Shown piece by piece: positions 37,745 through 49,499 of a stretch of 64,000 nt of DNA. The first letter of the stretch is position 1, and each line of letters begins with the position of its first letter. The notes beneath the pieces are model-generated. The model ran no database searches, had not been told where the DNA came from, and saw only the letters and a list, made by a program, of their open reading frames with translations. The position numbers were made by a program, and so were the translations under genes. The DNA comes from Paraphaeosphaeria minitans (lineage: Eukaryota > Ascomycota > Dothideomycetes > Pleosporales > Didymosphaeriaceae). Location: contig WJXW01000011.1 in NCBI GenBank assembly GCA_015832175.1, forward strand, positions 186,001-250,000, read 5' to 3'.

Positions 37745-40110
37745 ATGTCTTCCATCTCTGATGAGGTCGCCGCCGACTTCAAGGACGCCCTGCAAGACCT
37801 GAAAGTCAATAGTAGACCAGAGATTAGCAATCTAACCCTCATCGCGAAAGAGAACACAGAGCATGCACAGGCGATATCGACCGTACTAGAGAACCACATC
37901 CGAACCGTAAGTGAACATGAATTCATGCCATGTGTATCGCCAAATACTGGACACCACCCTCTTCACTTTTACTTTCACTCTCACCTTCACCTTCACCTTC
38001 ACCTTCACCTTTACATCCCACCTTGGAACATCAGTGACTGACCAATATAGGCTCGTCCGGAATGGAGACTTCCTTCTCTCTATGTCCTCGACTCCATCGT
38101 CAAAAATATCGGTACCCCCTATACTGTCTACCTTGGCCGCGGTCTGTACAAGACGTTCATGGAAGCATACTCAAAAGTGGATCAACCCACCCGAAAGGCA
38201 ATGGAAGGATTATTGCGAACCTGGAAGCAACCGGTCCCCGAATCGATGGATTCTCGTCCAGTCTTTCCTCTTGAGATGACTAGTGACATAGAGAACGCGC
38301 TTAACAAGATGCGTTCTGTTCAGGCTCAAATGCAGTCTCAACGCCAGGTGCATGCCCTGCCAGCGAGGCCTGTCATTGCTGCCGCGTGGAGGAACACACC
38401 CACGCCTCCGCAAAACGGTGCTCAATTCGGCGTTCCGGTTGACCCTCGAGCTCGACAGGTAAGCCGACAATGCTATCTAATATGCGTTGTGTTCTAATTG
38501 ACGGGTAGGTCCCGGGGCAACAGTTTGAACAGTACCCGCAACCCACGCCAACACCAGATCAATTCGGCCAGCTCATGGGCTCTGTTGATTTGAACGAATT
38601 GAAAGAAGAAGTTGGCAAGCTCATCGCTACTACGCAGCAAGCATTTGCACTCAACTACAGTGACCCCAGCTTGCAACAGAAGCTCAACGCACTACTTCAG
38701 CTTAAGAGGATGCTGGATACACAGACTCTGCCACCACAGCAACTCGAGGCTGTTCGCAATCAGATTCGAGCGCTGGCCCCGCCGCCTGCACCTACGCCCG
38801 TGCAAATGCCAGCGTTCGTCGCTCCACCGATTGTCCAAACGCCGCAGCAACCGCCAACACTTACCTTTCAGCCTCCTGCAGCTGCTGCGCCCATGAATCT
38901 TGCGCAGATGCTCGCAAACTTCCAATCTCCTCCTGCCGTTACGAACCCGTCTCCGGCTCCTGCACCTGCGGCGCCTAATCTGGCAGACTTGATCGCACGC
39001 ATGACAACACCGCAGTCATCCGCCCCAAATCCCGCGCCATTTTACCCTCCGTCGTTTCCCGGGCCTTCAGCGTCGACTCCCGTCCCTGCACCCGCACCTG
39101 CAGCTACTCCAGTTGTCGCACCTCCAAACAACCTTGCACAACTTCTGTCTAGCTTCAACAAACCGTCTGCAGCACCTCCAGCAGCCCCGACACCCCCACC
39201 TTTCAACCCGGCGCTTCCTCCCCACATTCCGAACCTCAGCCAATTGCTGGCGCATGCGCAACCTATGGGTCCAGCACCACCACCGCCTAACAATGCATCG
39301 TGGCTTTTAAATGCTCTGAGCGGGTTGCCTAACGCTGGGACGCCTTCAATTGCCACGCCTATCGGCTCTGAATCCATGACACGACAATCTTCTGCGCCAG
39401 TCAATGTGCAGAACGATGTTGAACTAACCACTGCATCCATGAAGCAGTAAGTCCTCTTGGGGTTTGGCCATCTAAAAGGAACGTACTAAAATTAACACAG
39501 ACCACGTCTGCATCTCATCTCCCGTCTATACGATGCAAAGCCCAACATCTGCACTACGTGCGGGCGACGATTTGATGCGACGCCACAGGGCCGAGAGAAG
39601 AAGGCCCGTCACATGGACTGGCACTTCAAGATGAAGGACCCTGATGCTGCTAAGCGTGGCGTCCACCGGAGCTGGTACTTCACTGAGAAGGTAAGATAGC
39701 CACGTTCAGCCAGTAAACGTCTACTGACAGGTTTCTAGGAGTGGATTGAGTATCGCGAGGTCGACGAGACAGCTCCTGACGACACAGCCAACGGCCCTTC
39801 GGGGGCAGCTGGGAGGGTCAAGAAGCAGGCGAAGGACCGATACGTCCTGGTTCCACAAGACGTCACGCTCGCCCACGCGCCGTGTCCGATTTGCCAGGAG
39901 AAGTTTGAGCCCCAATGGTCCAAGGATGCCAACGACTTCGTATGGATGGATGCGATCAAGGTCGGCGGCAAGATATACCATGCGACGTGCTGGGAGGAGT
40001 ACAGCAAAGGCGCTGGCATTGCTACGCCGAGCACCCCGGACTCGGTGCTTGGAAAGCGCACGGCTGAGACGAGCACACCTGCGTCCGGGAAGAAATTGCG
40101 CGCCTATTGA
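37745..40110 (+). CDS. PCF11: mRNA cleavage and polyadenylation factor PCF11
   Basis: Exons 37745-37906, 38051-38458, 38509-39446, 39501-39690 and 39739-40110; 689 aa. The N-terminal CTD-interacting domain (about 1-135) contains the family's YVLDSIVKNIGTPY stretch. A coiled, Gln-rich segment and a long Pro/Ala-rich linker follow. The C-terminal part has two zinc-binding motifs, CTTCGRRF...HMDWH (from about 517) and CPICQEKF...HATC (from about 615), flanking the CLP1-binding region. The protein binds the RNA polymerase II CTD and works in 3' end formation and termination as part of CF IA. The gene is next to IWS1 and shows no abnormality. Confidence 0.93.
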
Positions 40111-40629
40111 GCGGTTTGGCTGGTACTGCTGGCACATTGTTAGCTTTGGGTGGATACTGTGATTTTAATGTTGGTGCATAGCGACGGCGTTGACATTTGT
40201 GTGGCATCAATGTAGGTTGCGAGCAAGGCCTCGGCCGCTTTGCGGGGGAACTGTATGTGTGGTCACATCGTCTATAAACGATGACAAGAGAAGTTTATCA
40301 ATTTCCTTGAGCAATCGAGCTTCGATGGTTTGGAACTCTACTAGAGGGAGCTTCCGCAATGCATAGTTCATCTGACTACAACTGTGCCCTGCAAATCATC
40401 ATGGTGGCTGTAGAAGGCAAGGACTTGACCGTGCCATGGCCGGGCGGTTGACCGAGGCACAGACACTTCCTTGGAAGCGGGTGGGTCCGAGCGTGCCCTT
40501 CTGTCCGTGTGTGGATGCCAACATCTACATTTCTATCCTACGCCATTGTCAACCTGCACCGCGTCCATCGTCCTCAACCAGCACATATCCCGCCTCATCA
40601 ACCCTCCTCCTCTCCAAGTTGTCTGCACA
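40111..40629. other. Intergenic region between PCF11 and ADK1
   Basis: About 520 bp, containing the PCF11 3' UTR and the adenylate kinase promoter. No gene seen. Confidence 0.5.
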
Positions 40630-41669
<1,040 letters not shown>

Positions 41670-42456
41670 AGGTCCCCCACGCTTTTGTGATAAGGCGGGG
41701 CGGATGGACGAACGGACGGGAACGCCTTCCTCAAGAGAGCATTCCGACGATTTGATGGCTCTGTTTGGAACTGCATGGTTCGACAGGTAAGAAATGCCTT
41801 TGGCTTAGGCGAAAAGGCAGACGATGGTTGCACATAGGTAATGGTACTGTTACCCCGAATCCCCTGTACTTGTAAAGATGAGCTTCTCTTGGTTAGGCTC
41901 ACAATGAGACGAGGCCTAAGTTCTGTATTGTAGCTAGCGTTTTGATCTCTTCCGCGATGTCTTGATGCTTGGTCAAGAAGGTGCGGAAGGCGAAAAAGTG
42001 CATAAATGATACTCAACCTGCGGCTCGCATGTCTGTGCTTTACCTACAGAAGCGTTCCTACTCTGCTGGGGCATGCTCCCCGACTTGAACCTGTTGCCGC
42101 GCTTCCATTGTTGTTTGGTCATAGGATTCGCAGATCCGTTTCGAAACATTCAATATCACCACACCCATTGCTTGTGCGTCCTGAACACTGAATTCCAGGT
42201 TACCACCGTGAACCCCGGACGCACGTGCCTTGGCATCTCAGTTCCAGCTTTCGCCGCCGTCATCTCCCAACAAAAGCCCCAATCTGCATACTCGATCGTG
42301 TCGTATCCGTCCGGACGCACATAACTCAACCGGCTGTCCTCTATTTCTTCCAGGTGAGTTTGTTCACATTTGCGCTGCAAACGGCGGGCTAGTCAAGTTC
42401 ATTGGCTGATAGGTATCCAGTAGTAGTCTACTGTCAGCTGACGACCGGAGGCAACC
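41670..42456. other. Intergenic region after ADK1
   Basis: About 790 bp with the ADK1 3' UTR and the region upstream of the F-box pseudogene. Only short unsupported frames. Confidence 0.5.
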
Positions 42457-44155
42457 ATGGCCAAGCTTTTAGATCTACCATCCGAGTTGTTGGAGCAAGT
42501 CTTGTTGTATCTACCTCCGCCAGCCTACTGCTCACTTTCCCGGGTGAATAAAGCGCTCTACGGCATCACCACACCACACTTGTACCGAGACATCACTCTT
42601 CTGGCTCGATCCAGTGACCACTCTCCCCGGGTATACAGGCTCTTCTTCAACATTCTGGATGATCCAAACTTGGGCAAACATGTAAGAAGTCTCACAGCAG
42701 GCGTGTACACCCAAGCGCCCTACCGCGAAGTGAGAAGATGCATGCCTATCGACAAGAAGGCCGAACATCGATTGTATGAAAAGGCAATGAATTTTGTTGA
42801 AACTTGGCGGCCTGTTGTCCACGCGAAAGATATCCTCGATGCGCTGGAGGCCAACGACTATGGCGTTTATGTTGCTTTGTTGTACCTGTTGGTCCTTCCC
42901 ACGCTACAATGCATCAGCATTTCCGAGATCGGCAACGAGACGCTACGACCTCTCAAGTACATTGTAGACAATATTAGAACTGAGAAGGCGGCCGGAAACG
43001 ATCAACTTCTTGAACGTCTGGGGTCAATCAAAGAGGTGACATACAAGTTCGAACACGGCATGACCAGTCCTTTTCCGTGGTTAGGCACGACCGACCTGTT
43101 GGGTTCTTTGACTGTACCCTCGATTGTTGCTGGAGCTATCAGCACGGCACGAATGGTCATCGTTTCCTCGTCCTGGTATTCCGGGTCCCCGTTTCTCCCG
43201 TTTCCGAAACTTCAAACCGTCATCCCCGTTGGTGTTTCTTACCACACCTGTTATGCGTGTCAACGTAAATTTTGCCGAGACGTTACATGGAATGCTCCCG
43301 CAGACTCCACAGCTTCGCTCGCTGACTTGCGAGGCGTTCTGCGACACTAGCCGAAATCCTTTAGATTCAGACACGGCTGGGACGGCGCCGCCATGGATAT
43401 TCCTCGAACAGTGGAATGCAGAGTTCAATGCAGTCAAGAGTACTGTAGAAACCCTGGTGCCCAGTGTGGAGTTGAGCAATGGAAACTGCACCTTTTTTAC
43501 GCAACCTAATCTCAAACCACGCGTCAGTGGCCGCCTGGACCTGGGAACGTTCGATCGATTGCACACGCTTGAGGTCCCTGTGCCCTTCTTGACAGACCAT
43601 TCTTTCCTTTGGAACGGATCGGACACGGCCTTTTTGGCCATATGCACCGCCCAATCTTCGCCAATTAACGCTCCGTACGGACATGACTGACGCGCAATGG
43701 GTGTATCCTTGGGATACGTCGACCAGGGAGAAGGGACCCACGTTCCAAGAGTCGAAAGAAGAAGCCCGGGCGAAAGACCAAGCTAGAATGGACTTGACCT
43801 GCGTTTTCTAGATGGCGCTTGCTCTGATCGACCAGCTGCTGTATCTGCAATCTTCTCCGTCTGGCAGCCTCCAGACCCCTCCCTTGACATGTTCAGCTAC
43901 CAATTGGAGGACCTGCGCACATACTGCAAAAACAAACTCATCACCGCGAGAGTCTTCTATCCCATGTTGCTTCGATGGAAGTCTCCTGCCCATTGGAACT
44001 TGGCACGCGAGGTCACCCTCTTTGATACACAGTTTCCTGACAGCGGATCGGTCGCCCGAATGTTCCGTGATGAGCGACGTGGCATACCGCTTGGACTGGC
44101 TTCGCAATATCACTTGGGCGAATTCAAGAAGAATCACGTCCGCAGGCATAGGTAG
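42457..44155 (+). pseudogene. F-box protein gene broken by three frameshifts and a stop
   Basis: The frame opens with ATG and an F-box (LDLPSELLEQVLLYLPPPAYCSLSRVNKALY, here abridged; residues about 5-45) and continues through leucine-rich sequence. Protein-like sequence then jumps frame near 43200 (to the frame with PQTPQLRSLTCEAF), again near 43640 (NLRQLTLRTDMTDAQW), and again near 43870 (YQLEDLRTYCKNK). A TAG also lies between LTCVF and MALALIDQ at about 43809. The downstream parts are recognisably F-box-family text up to the final stop, so the gene was once a single ORF of around 560 codons. No GT-AG introns can account for the jumps, because the text is continuous. Either a real pseudogene or, less likely, several assembly errors. 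Confidence 0.7.
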
Positions 44156-44352
44156 TCACCGATTGCACGCAGGCACTGGAGGACAAAACATCTCTTCGAG
44201 CACAAATCCAATATTCAGTTGCAAGGTGGAAACCTTTGAAGGATGTCACAAGCTTGGATAGACACATGGTGTATCGACAAGACAGACTACGCCGAACACT
44301 GAGGTTTGTGCGCAGGGCCTCTTCCCTGCTCCGCTTATCATGTTCTTTTTCT

Positions 44353-44880
44353 TCAGGGTCCTTCAAAGATAATTTGAGCCTCATAGCTATACAAATTGAT
44401 ACCGCTGTCTTCCGACGCTCGTCCGACGATGATCAGCCCTTTCGCAAGGGGCGTACAAAGGAACGGATATCTTCGATCCTGAGATTTGGTTCCCCGGCTG
44501 CTCCATAATGTCCTCCACTGGGAAACAAGGTCCATTGGTCTCGAGACGAAGCTGTTCGTGAACCAGCACAGCGAAAGATGCGTAAGCAACGCATCCCTGT
44601 CGAACTTGGTTTCCACATCTCCAGCAATCGCTCCAGGCGCGGCGACGACGGAGGAGCAGCCACGCCGCCGGGCTGTCGTGCACCGCCCAGGCAAGGGTCG
44701 GCGGGTCGAACGCATTGATCAAGACATGAATGCAAGCCCTCTGGTCTCTCTCCTGGCCCTCGGTCAGTGTGCGTTCTTCGGGCGTCGTTTCATCTGGGTC
44801 GTCGGGGCCAAAGGGCACACCCGGCAAAACGGAGAAGCTCAGATGGACGCCAATGATCGAGGCCGATCCATTCTATAGGA
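44353..44880 (-). pseudogene. Degenerate coding relic, possibly F-box/LRR type
   Basis: Minus-strand text that looks like protein is spread over three frames. VPFGPDDPDETTPEERTLTE and CIHVLINAFDPPTLA lie in the frame ending 44387. Then VETKFDRDALLTHLSLCWF and GLIIVGRASEDSGINLYSYE lie in the frame ending 44353. A coherent protein would need at least two frame changes. The content resembles the leucine-rich C-terminal part of ascomycete F-box proteins, but the match is not firm. It lies directly between a broken and an intact F-box gene. Confidence 0.35.
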
Positions 44881-44988
44881 ATCCGCAGTTCTATCCCCAA
44901 TCCAAGCCAGCAACAGATCCAACACGGCCAGAGTCAATCGATCACTGTATTCATTAGACTATTTATTATGATATCCCCGTGACTGATG

Positions 44989-46551
44989 TCAGCCCAGCGT
45001 GATGCCCTCCAACGGCAGGAACATGCTCTCCCTCCCCACCACCATCGCACTGTCAATGCGCTCCCGCTCCCGCTCCTTGTCCAACCTCTCGCCACCCACG
45101 CCCTCCCCAAACCGCCACCGCCACACCTCCGCCCTCTTTTCCCTCTCCACCCCAAAACACACGTCACGCCCCGCCTCGGGCATCCCCACCTCCCTCAGCG
45201 CATCCTCCAACCACGTCCCGTCCTTGGCACTCGGCCTGATCCTCACAGCAAAGTCGGCCAGCTGCGGCGCATGCACGCCCCTCTTGTCCAGATACTCTGC
45301 GATCCTCGCCGCCTTCCTGCCCATGGCGGCGCCCTTCGCCCACGGGCAGTGCAGCACGAGATCGTCGCGCAGCACCAGCGTGCGCACCCCCCACGGCAGC
45401 ACCTCCTCGAGCGCGGCCGCGAAGTCGGGCGCCCACCCCAGGAACATGACCATGGGCACCTGGACGCGCACCAGGTGCTGCATGTCCTTGAGGGCGGCGA
45501 GGGTGCCCTGCAGGGGCGGGAAGGGGAGGACCTGGAGCTTGAGCTCCGCGGGGGAGAGGGAGCCCGGGGCGAGGGCGACGCTGAGTTTGACGTCCTGGAG
45601 GGTGTTTTTGAGGGCGGAGAGGGCGATGTTGAGGCCGTCGAGGTTGAGGTAGGGGGACAGTGGGGGGGCCGACGGCGTGTGTGCGCTGTAGAGGATCTCC
45701 TGGTCGTAGTGGAAGCGCGTGAGGTGCGGGGTGGCGTGGAGCAGTTGGTCGAGGGTGCCCCGGGTGATGTTTGTGCGGAAGAGGCGGAGCATGGTGAGGG
45801 TTTCGTTGCGGGGGGCCGCGGGGCGGTTCCAGGCCAGCTGCCAGGGCTGCGTCATTAGGTATTCGAACGTGCGCACCGTGTTGGAGTAGAAGATGGGCCG
45901 GATGAGATCCAGGTCCATGTACGAGACCGAGTTCTCGGGGTCGAAGCGCTTGTCGCCAAGGACTACGTGCTCGAGTTTGGGGAAGAGGCGGGGCGCGCGT
46001 TTGAGGACCTGCGGGAGGAAAAGCGAGTGCATGAGGAATCCATCTCCCAGATCCATCGTCTTCAGTTCGGTGAAGCGCGTCATGACCAGGGTTGCCAAAG
46101 CATCCTTGCTGCGGTTCTTGAACTGCTCCTGCTCCTTGTGCATGCTCTCGTCCGCGAAAGAATAGATTTCGTTGGAGGCGAAAATCTTCTGCGACTTGGA
46201 TAGGGTTGGACATCCTTTCAACCCCCACAAGTTGAACGAGGCAGGGCCAGCCTGTGCGTCCTCGGGCCACGGGTTGTATTTGGTCCAGAAGGGGAGCGGT
46301 CCGCGAAGCTTGAAGACTTTGACATACGATGCCAACTGCGGCTGCTCGAGCAGAGTCCGCAGCAGGAACGCAAGTTTCCGGGCGCAGCTGCGGGATTTGG
46401 TCGCCTCGAACTTGACGTCGCGGTAAAGGAATGGCAGTGTTTCTTTGTAGAGGGTTCTCGAGACTCTCAAGACGTCGTTGTAGTCGTGCCTGGCAAGATG
46501 CTCCAGGATAATCGACAGAATGCCCGCAGGGAGTTCGGAGAGGTTCGTCAT
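44989..46551 (-). CDS. F-box domain protein, intact
   Basis: Single exon of 520 codons from the first real ATG at 46551; a GTG at 46584 is in frame but is not a likely start. The F-box is at residues about 3-45 (LSELPAGILSIILEHLARHD, then VSRTLYKETLPFLYRDV). Leucine-rich, weakly repetitive sequence follows to the end, with charged C-terminal helices. F-box proteins link substrates to SCF ubiquitin ligases; the substrate is unknown. GC content and codon use are high toward the C-terminus, which produces long shadow frames on both strands. It is next to two F-box-like relics. Confidence 0.8.
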   Translation of the reverse strand: MTNLSELPAGILSIILEHLARHDYNDVLRVSRTLYKETLPFLYRDVKFEATKSRSCARKLAFLLRTLLEQPQLASYVKVFKLRGPLPFWTKYNPWPEDAQAGPASFNLWGLKGCPTLSKSQKIFASNEIYSFADESMHKEQEQFKNRSKDALATLVMTRFTELKTMDLGDGFLMHSLFLPQVLKRAPRLFPKLEHVVLGDKRFDPENSVSYMDLDLIRPIFYSNTVRTFEYLMTQPWQLAWNRPAAPRNETLTMLRLFRTNITRGTLDQLLHATPHLTRFHYDQEILYSAHTPSAPPLSPYLNLDGLNIALSALKNTLQDVKLSVALAPGSLSPAELKLQVLPFPPLQGTLAALKDMQHLVRVQVPMVMFLGWAPDFAAALEEVLPWGVRTLVLRDDLVLHCPWAKGAAMGRKAARIAEYLDKRGVHAPQLADFAVRIRPSAKDGTWLEDALREVGMPEAGRDVCFGVEREKRAEVWRWRFGEGVGGERLDKERERERIDSAMVVGRESMFLPLEGITLG

Positions 46552-47761
46552 CGTGGTCAAGGCTGTGAAGTCGGTCGGATCCACAGCTCAGCAAGCAATT
46601 AGAATTCAAGACATTATGTACTTTTATGTTTGTTCGTCAAAGGCCCTCGAGCTATCCCGCGACTGTCGATTAGGAAGCAATTTTGGAAATGGAGAGTGGG
46701 AGTGCGAAGACGGAGATAGGAAGGTGAAATATGTACAAGGCAAGTTAGTTCAGCACATGGTTTAGCCGCCATGCCGTGCCTTGATCGGAAGCTGGACAGG
46801 GGTCTTGCTCGCACTTGACCGCTCTGAGATTAACCCGATATTGACTGTACTCCAAACACCAGCCAAAAGGTTCTCGGTCAGAGCGAGGGGCTTCGGGCAT
46901 TTGATGGCTTCGTCTTGTTGCGGCCAATGGGGTTGCGGATGTCCACTGAATTTCCACGCTGCTGGCAACGACATTGGAGACCTCGTTGAGGACCCCACGC
47001 CCAGTGCCGCACTGGGCAAGTCCCGCGGCGCAAGTTGGGGCTCAAACCACGTCTGTGGCTGCCGCATGTATGCTTTTGGGGGTTGAAATGTGCGAGGCGG
47101 ACACATCTGGAGTCTTGCGCGCGAGTGACGCAGGAGAACATTGGGCAGTGCGTAGGAAGCCTTCGAGTTGCTCTTCCGGTCATTGCACAGCTGGCGGCCT
47201 GAGTCGGAAACGACAGCTCATTGTGCGCATCGACTCGAAGTTTCCCCTGAAAGCACATCTAAACCCATTGCGCGTTGACGGCCATTAGGCTGCATTTGTC
47301 GTGCTAAGATGGGGGCTCTTAGCGGAGCGAGGCCAAATCCACGAAGTTGAGCGCATGTGCTTCGGCGGGGGTTCCGGATGGGCGAGGTACTTGGGTTCAT
47401 TTGTGCATCTACAGTGTCATAGACGTCTGTTGGGTATTTTGCAGATTCTCCAGATTCACCGAGGAACTGTTGGTAGACCAGTCCTGGAGAGCACGGTGGC
47501 AGCAACGCAATTGAGACGCAAGTAGCAAGTGCCATTCGAATCGCTCATATGAATAGATTAACATGTGCCGTACTGTACATAAAAGGTATCTGAACTACAC
47601 ATCGAACAAGAAGGGGAAAAGAATTAGATACGAAGCCAAAGAAGAAAGATGTAGAAAAACAGACCAACGCCGCATGTTATCCCCAGAAATTGTGAACGTC
47701 GCCAATGCAAATTGAAGCCAAGGTAAATCATGTCATCTCATGCGTGAGAATGAAGGCGCGC
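46552..47761. other. Intergenic region of 1.2 kb
   Basis: Between the F-box gene and the BTB gene. Short frames on both strands (up to 126 codons) have no recognisable features. Confidence 0.5.
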
Positions 47762-48805
47762 CTAGTGGGCAAGCGTACCATAGTCGCTGTTGGTCAGCCC
47801 GTTGGGTACAGCCTTCAGGCTCATCTCCTTGAAACTCTTCGCCATGTCGGATGCCTTGCCGCCCGCGCCTTTGAGGTTCTTGCCCGCGGGGTGCTGCGCC
47901 TGCACGGGGCTGTCGACGACAGTGTCGTCGGTGGAGTCCTCGCCGGCCTCGGCCTCTGCATCGTCCTGCTCGACATCGTCGGCCTCCTCGGCGTCAGCCT
48001 CTTCGCCATCAGCGTCGGCGTCGGCGTCGACTTCGCCCTCGGCCTCCTCCGCATCCGCCATCTCGGCCTCGACGTCGATGAGCTCCTCCGCGTCGGCCGG
48101 GTCATCCCTTGAGTCGGGGATAGCGGCCTCGTCGAGCCGCCAGTCCTGAATAGCCTTGAGGATGTCGACGGCCAGCTGCCCGTTCTTCTTGAGCGCCTTG
48201 TCCCAGTGTGCGGGGATGCCCTGCTCGAGCACCACCATGCGCGCCACGCTGTGCACCAGCATGTGCCGCATGGGGCTTCCGTCCTCAGTGTTCGCATACA
48301 CGTACTGCACGCGCCGCAGCCCGGGGTAGCTGTCGCTGAACTTGTACCATTCACGCACGACCTGCAGGACGTCTGCGATTAAGCCGGGGATCTGGAACTT
48401 CTCCGCCATGAGGTACAGGTCGAAGAGCATGGTGAGGTCGGCCTCCTCGCGGGGCACGGGGAGCGATGAGGAGTACAGCCAGCCGACGAGGGTCTTGAAG
48501 GGGGCATCTTCTTCGTCTGGGAGGCCGAAGGATGTTGTGGTGGAGCCCTTTCCGTAGAAGATGCTGCGGAAGAAGGGGGAGTGGTGGCAGAGGAGCTTCT
48601 CATGGAGGATCCAGTGCGTGTTCTCGGGCCCGACGTAGATGTCGACCATGGAGCGGGAGAGGAGCCTGAGAACAAGTTAGCATGGTTTTCAATGATGAGT
48701 TCTGGTGAAGAGGCAGGGCATTGGGGTTGCTTCTGTTGAGCTGATCTCCGGGCTGGGAGGGGGAGGTGCATACTCATTGAGCGGCTTGTCTTGCGGGGTG
48801 GTCAT
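47762..48805 (-). CDS. BTB/POZ domain protein with acidic C-terminus
   Basis: Two exons, 48805-48774 and 48665-47762, intron 108 bp; 311 aa. The first exon encodes only about 11 residues (MTTPQDKPLN). The BTB/POZ domain covers about residues 15-110 (VDIYVGPENTHWILHEKLLCHHSPFF, abridged here). A helical middle part is followed by an Asp/Glu/Ala-rich tract (DADADADGEE), then a basic end. Small BTB proteins of this type are common in filamentous ascomycetes and are usually uncharacterised. CUL3-adaptor activity is possible but not demonstrated. Neighbours do not suggest a pathway. Confidence 0.8.
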
Positions 48806-49499
48806 GACGTCGGTGGTGTCTTTGTAACTATCAACAGAATTGGGTATGTGTCAAGGAACTGTACTGAACAACAAGCAAAGCAGAGCGAAAAGCGAATGCA
48901 GATCCAAAAGACAGACTTGTGGCCGTGCCGGCTTTAGCTAAAAAGCAGGTCAGGAGGCTGGGGATGGTATGGGAAAGGGTATGACGTCGATGACGCTGTT
49001 GCGGCACGCCTGCTGCGGGACGAACCCTGCTTCGAACCGCAGCCTCGCCTAGTGCGACGCGCCAGCAGGGAAACGCATCGATGGAACGGCCAAGGTCATG
49101 CCAAAGTGAATACGAGCACCGTATTTGGTGGCAGATTTGGTAGGCTGCAGAGAAGGTGGTCAGACAACTAGCATGGGAAAAATGACGACGCTGTCACGAC
49201 TTCCTAGGAGCATGTTCTTGATGATGAGATTGTAGTAAACTTCTCCTACGCGAGAAAGTAGGAAGCTACTCTGGCAAGTCTCCGCGATACGGAGGGCTAC
49301 ATATACATGCACATGTGACGCGGGAGGGCTACATATACAGGCACATGTGACGTGTGAGAGCGCACTTGCAGAGCCGTGAACATTCGCAGGGCTCATCGCC
49401 CAACCATTCCCGTGGTATCAAGAAGCCCCCATCCCGCCGAACGCCTTTATCCATGCAAGCCTATTATAGCGTAACAAGCGCCATACTACCCCCCTTCCC
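48806..49499. other. Intergenic region of 0.7 kb
   Basis: Contains the BTB promoter. A 24-27 bp sequence (AGGGCTACATATACA) is present twice, at about 49290 and 49326. No gene seen. Confidence 0.5.

Noticed and set aside
44986..45858. 290- and 481-codon frames on both strands inside the F-box gene
   Set aside because: Shadow frames of a GC-rich coding exon; composition is His/Arg/Pro noise, and only the 44989-46551 frame has F-box sequence.
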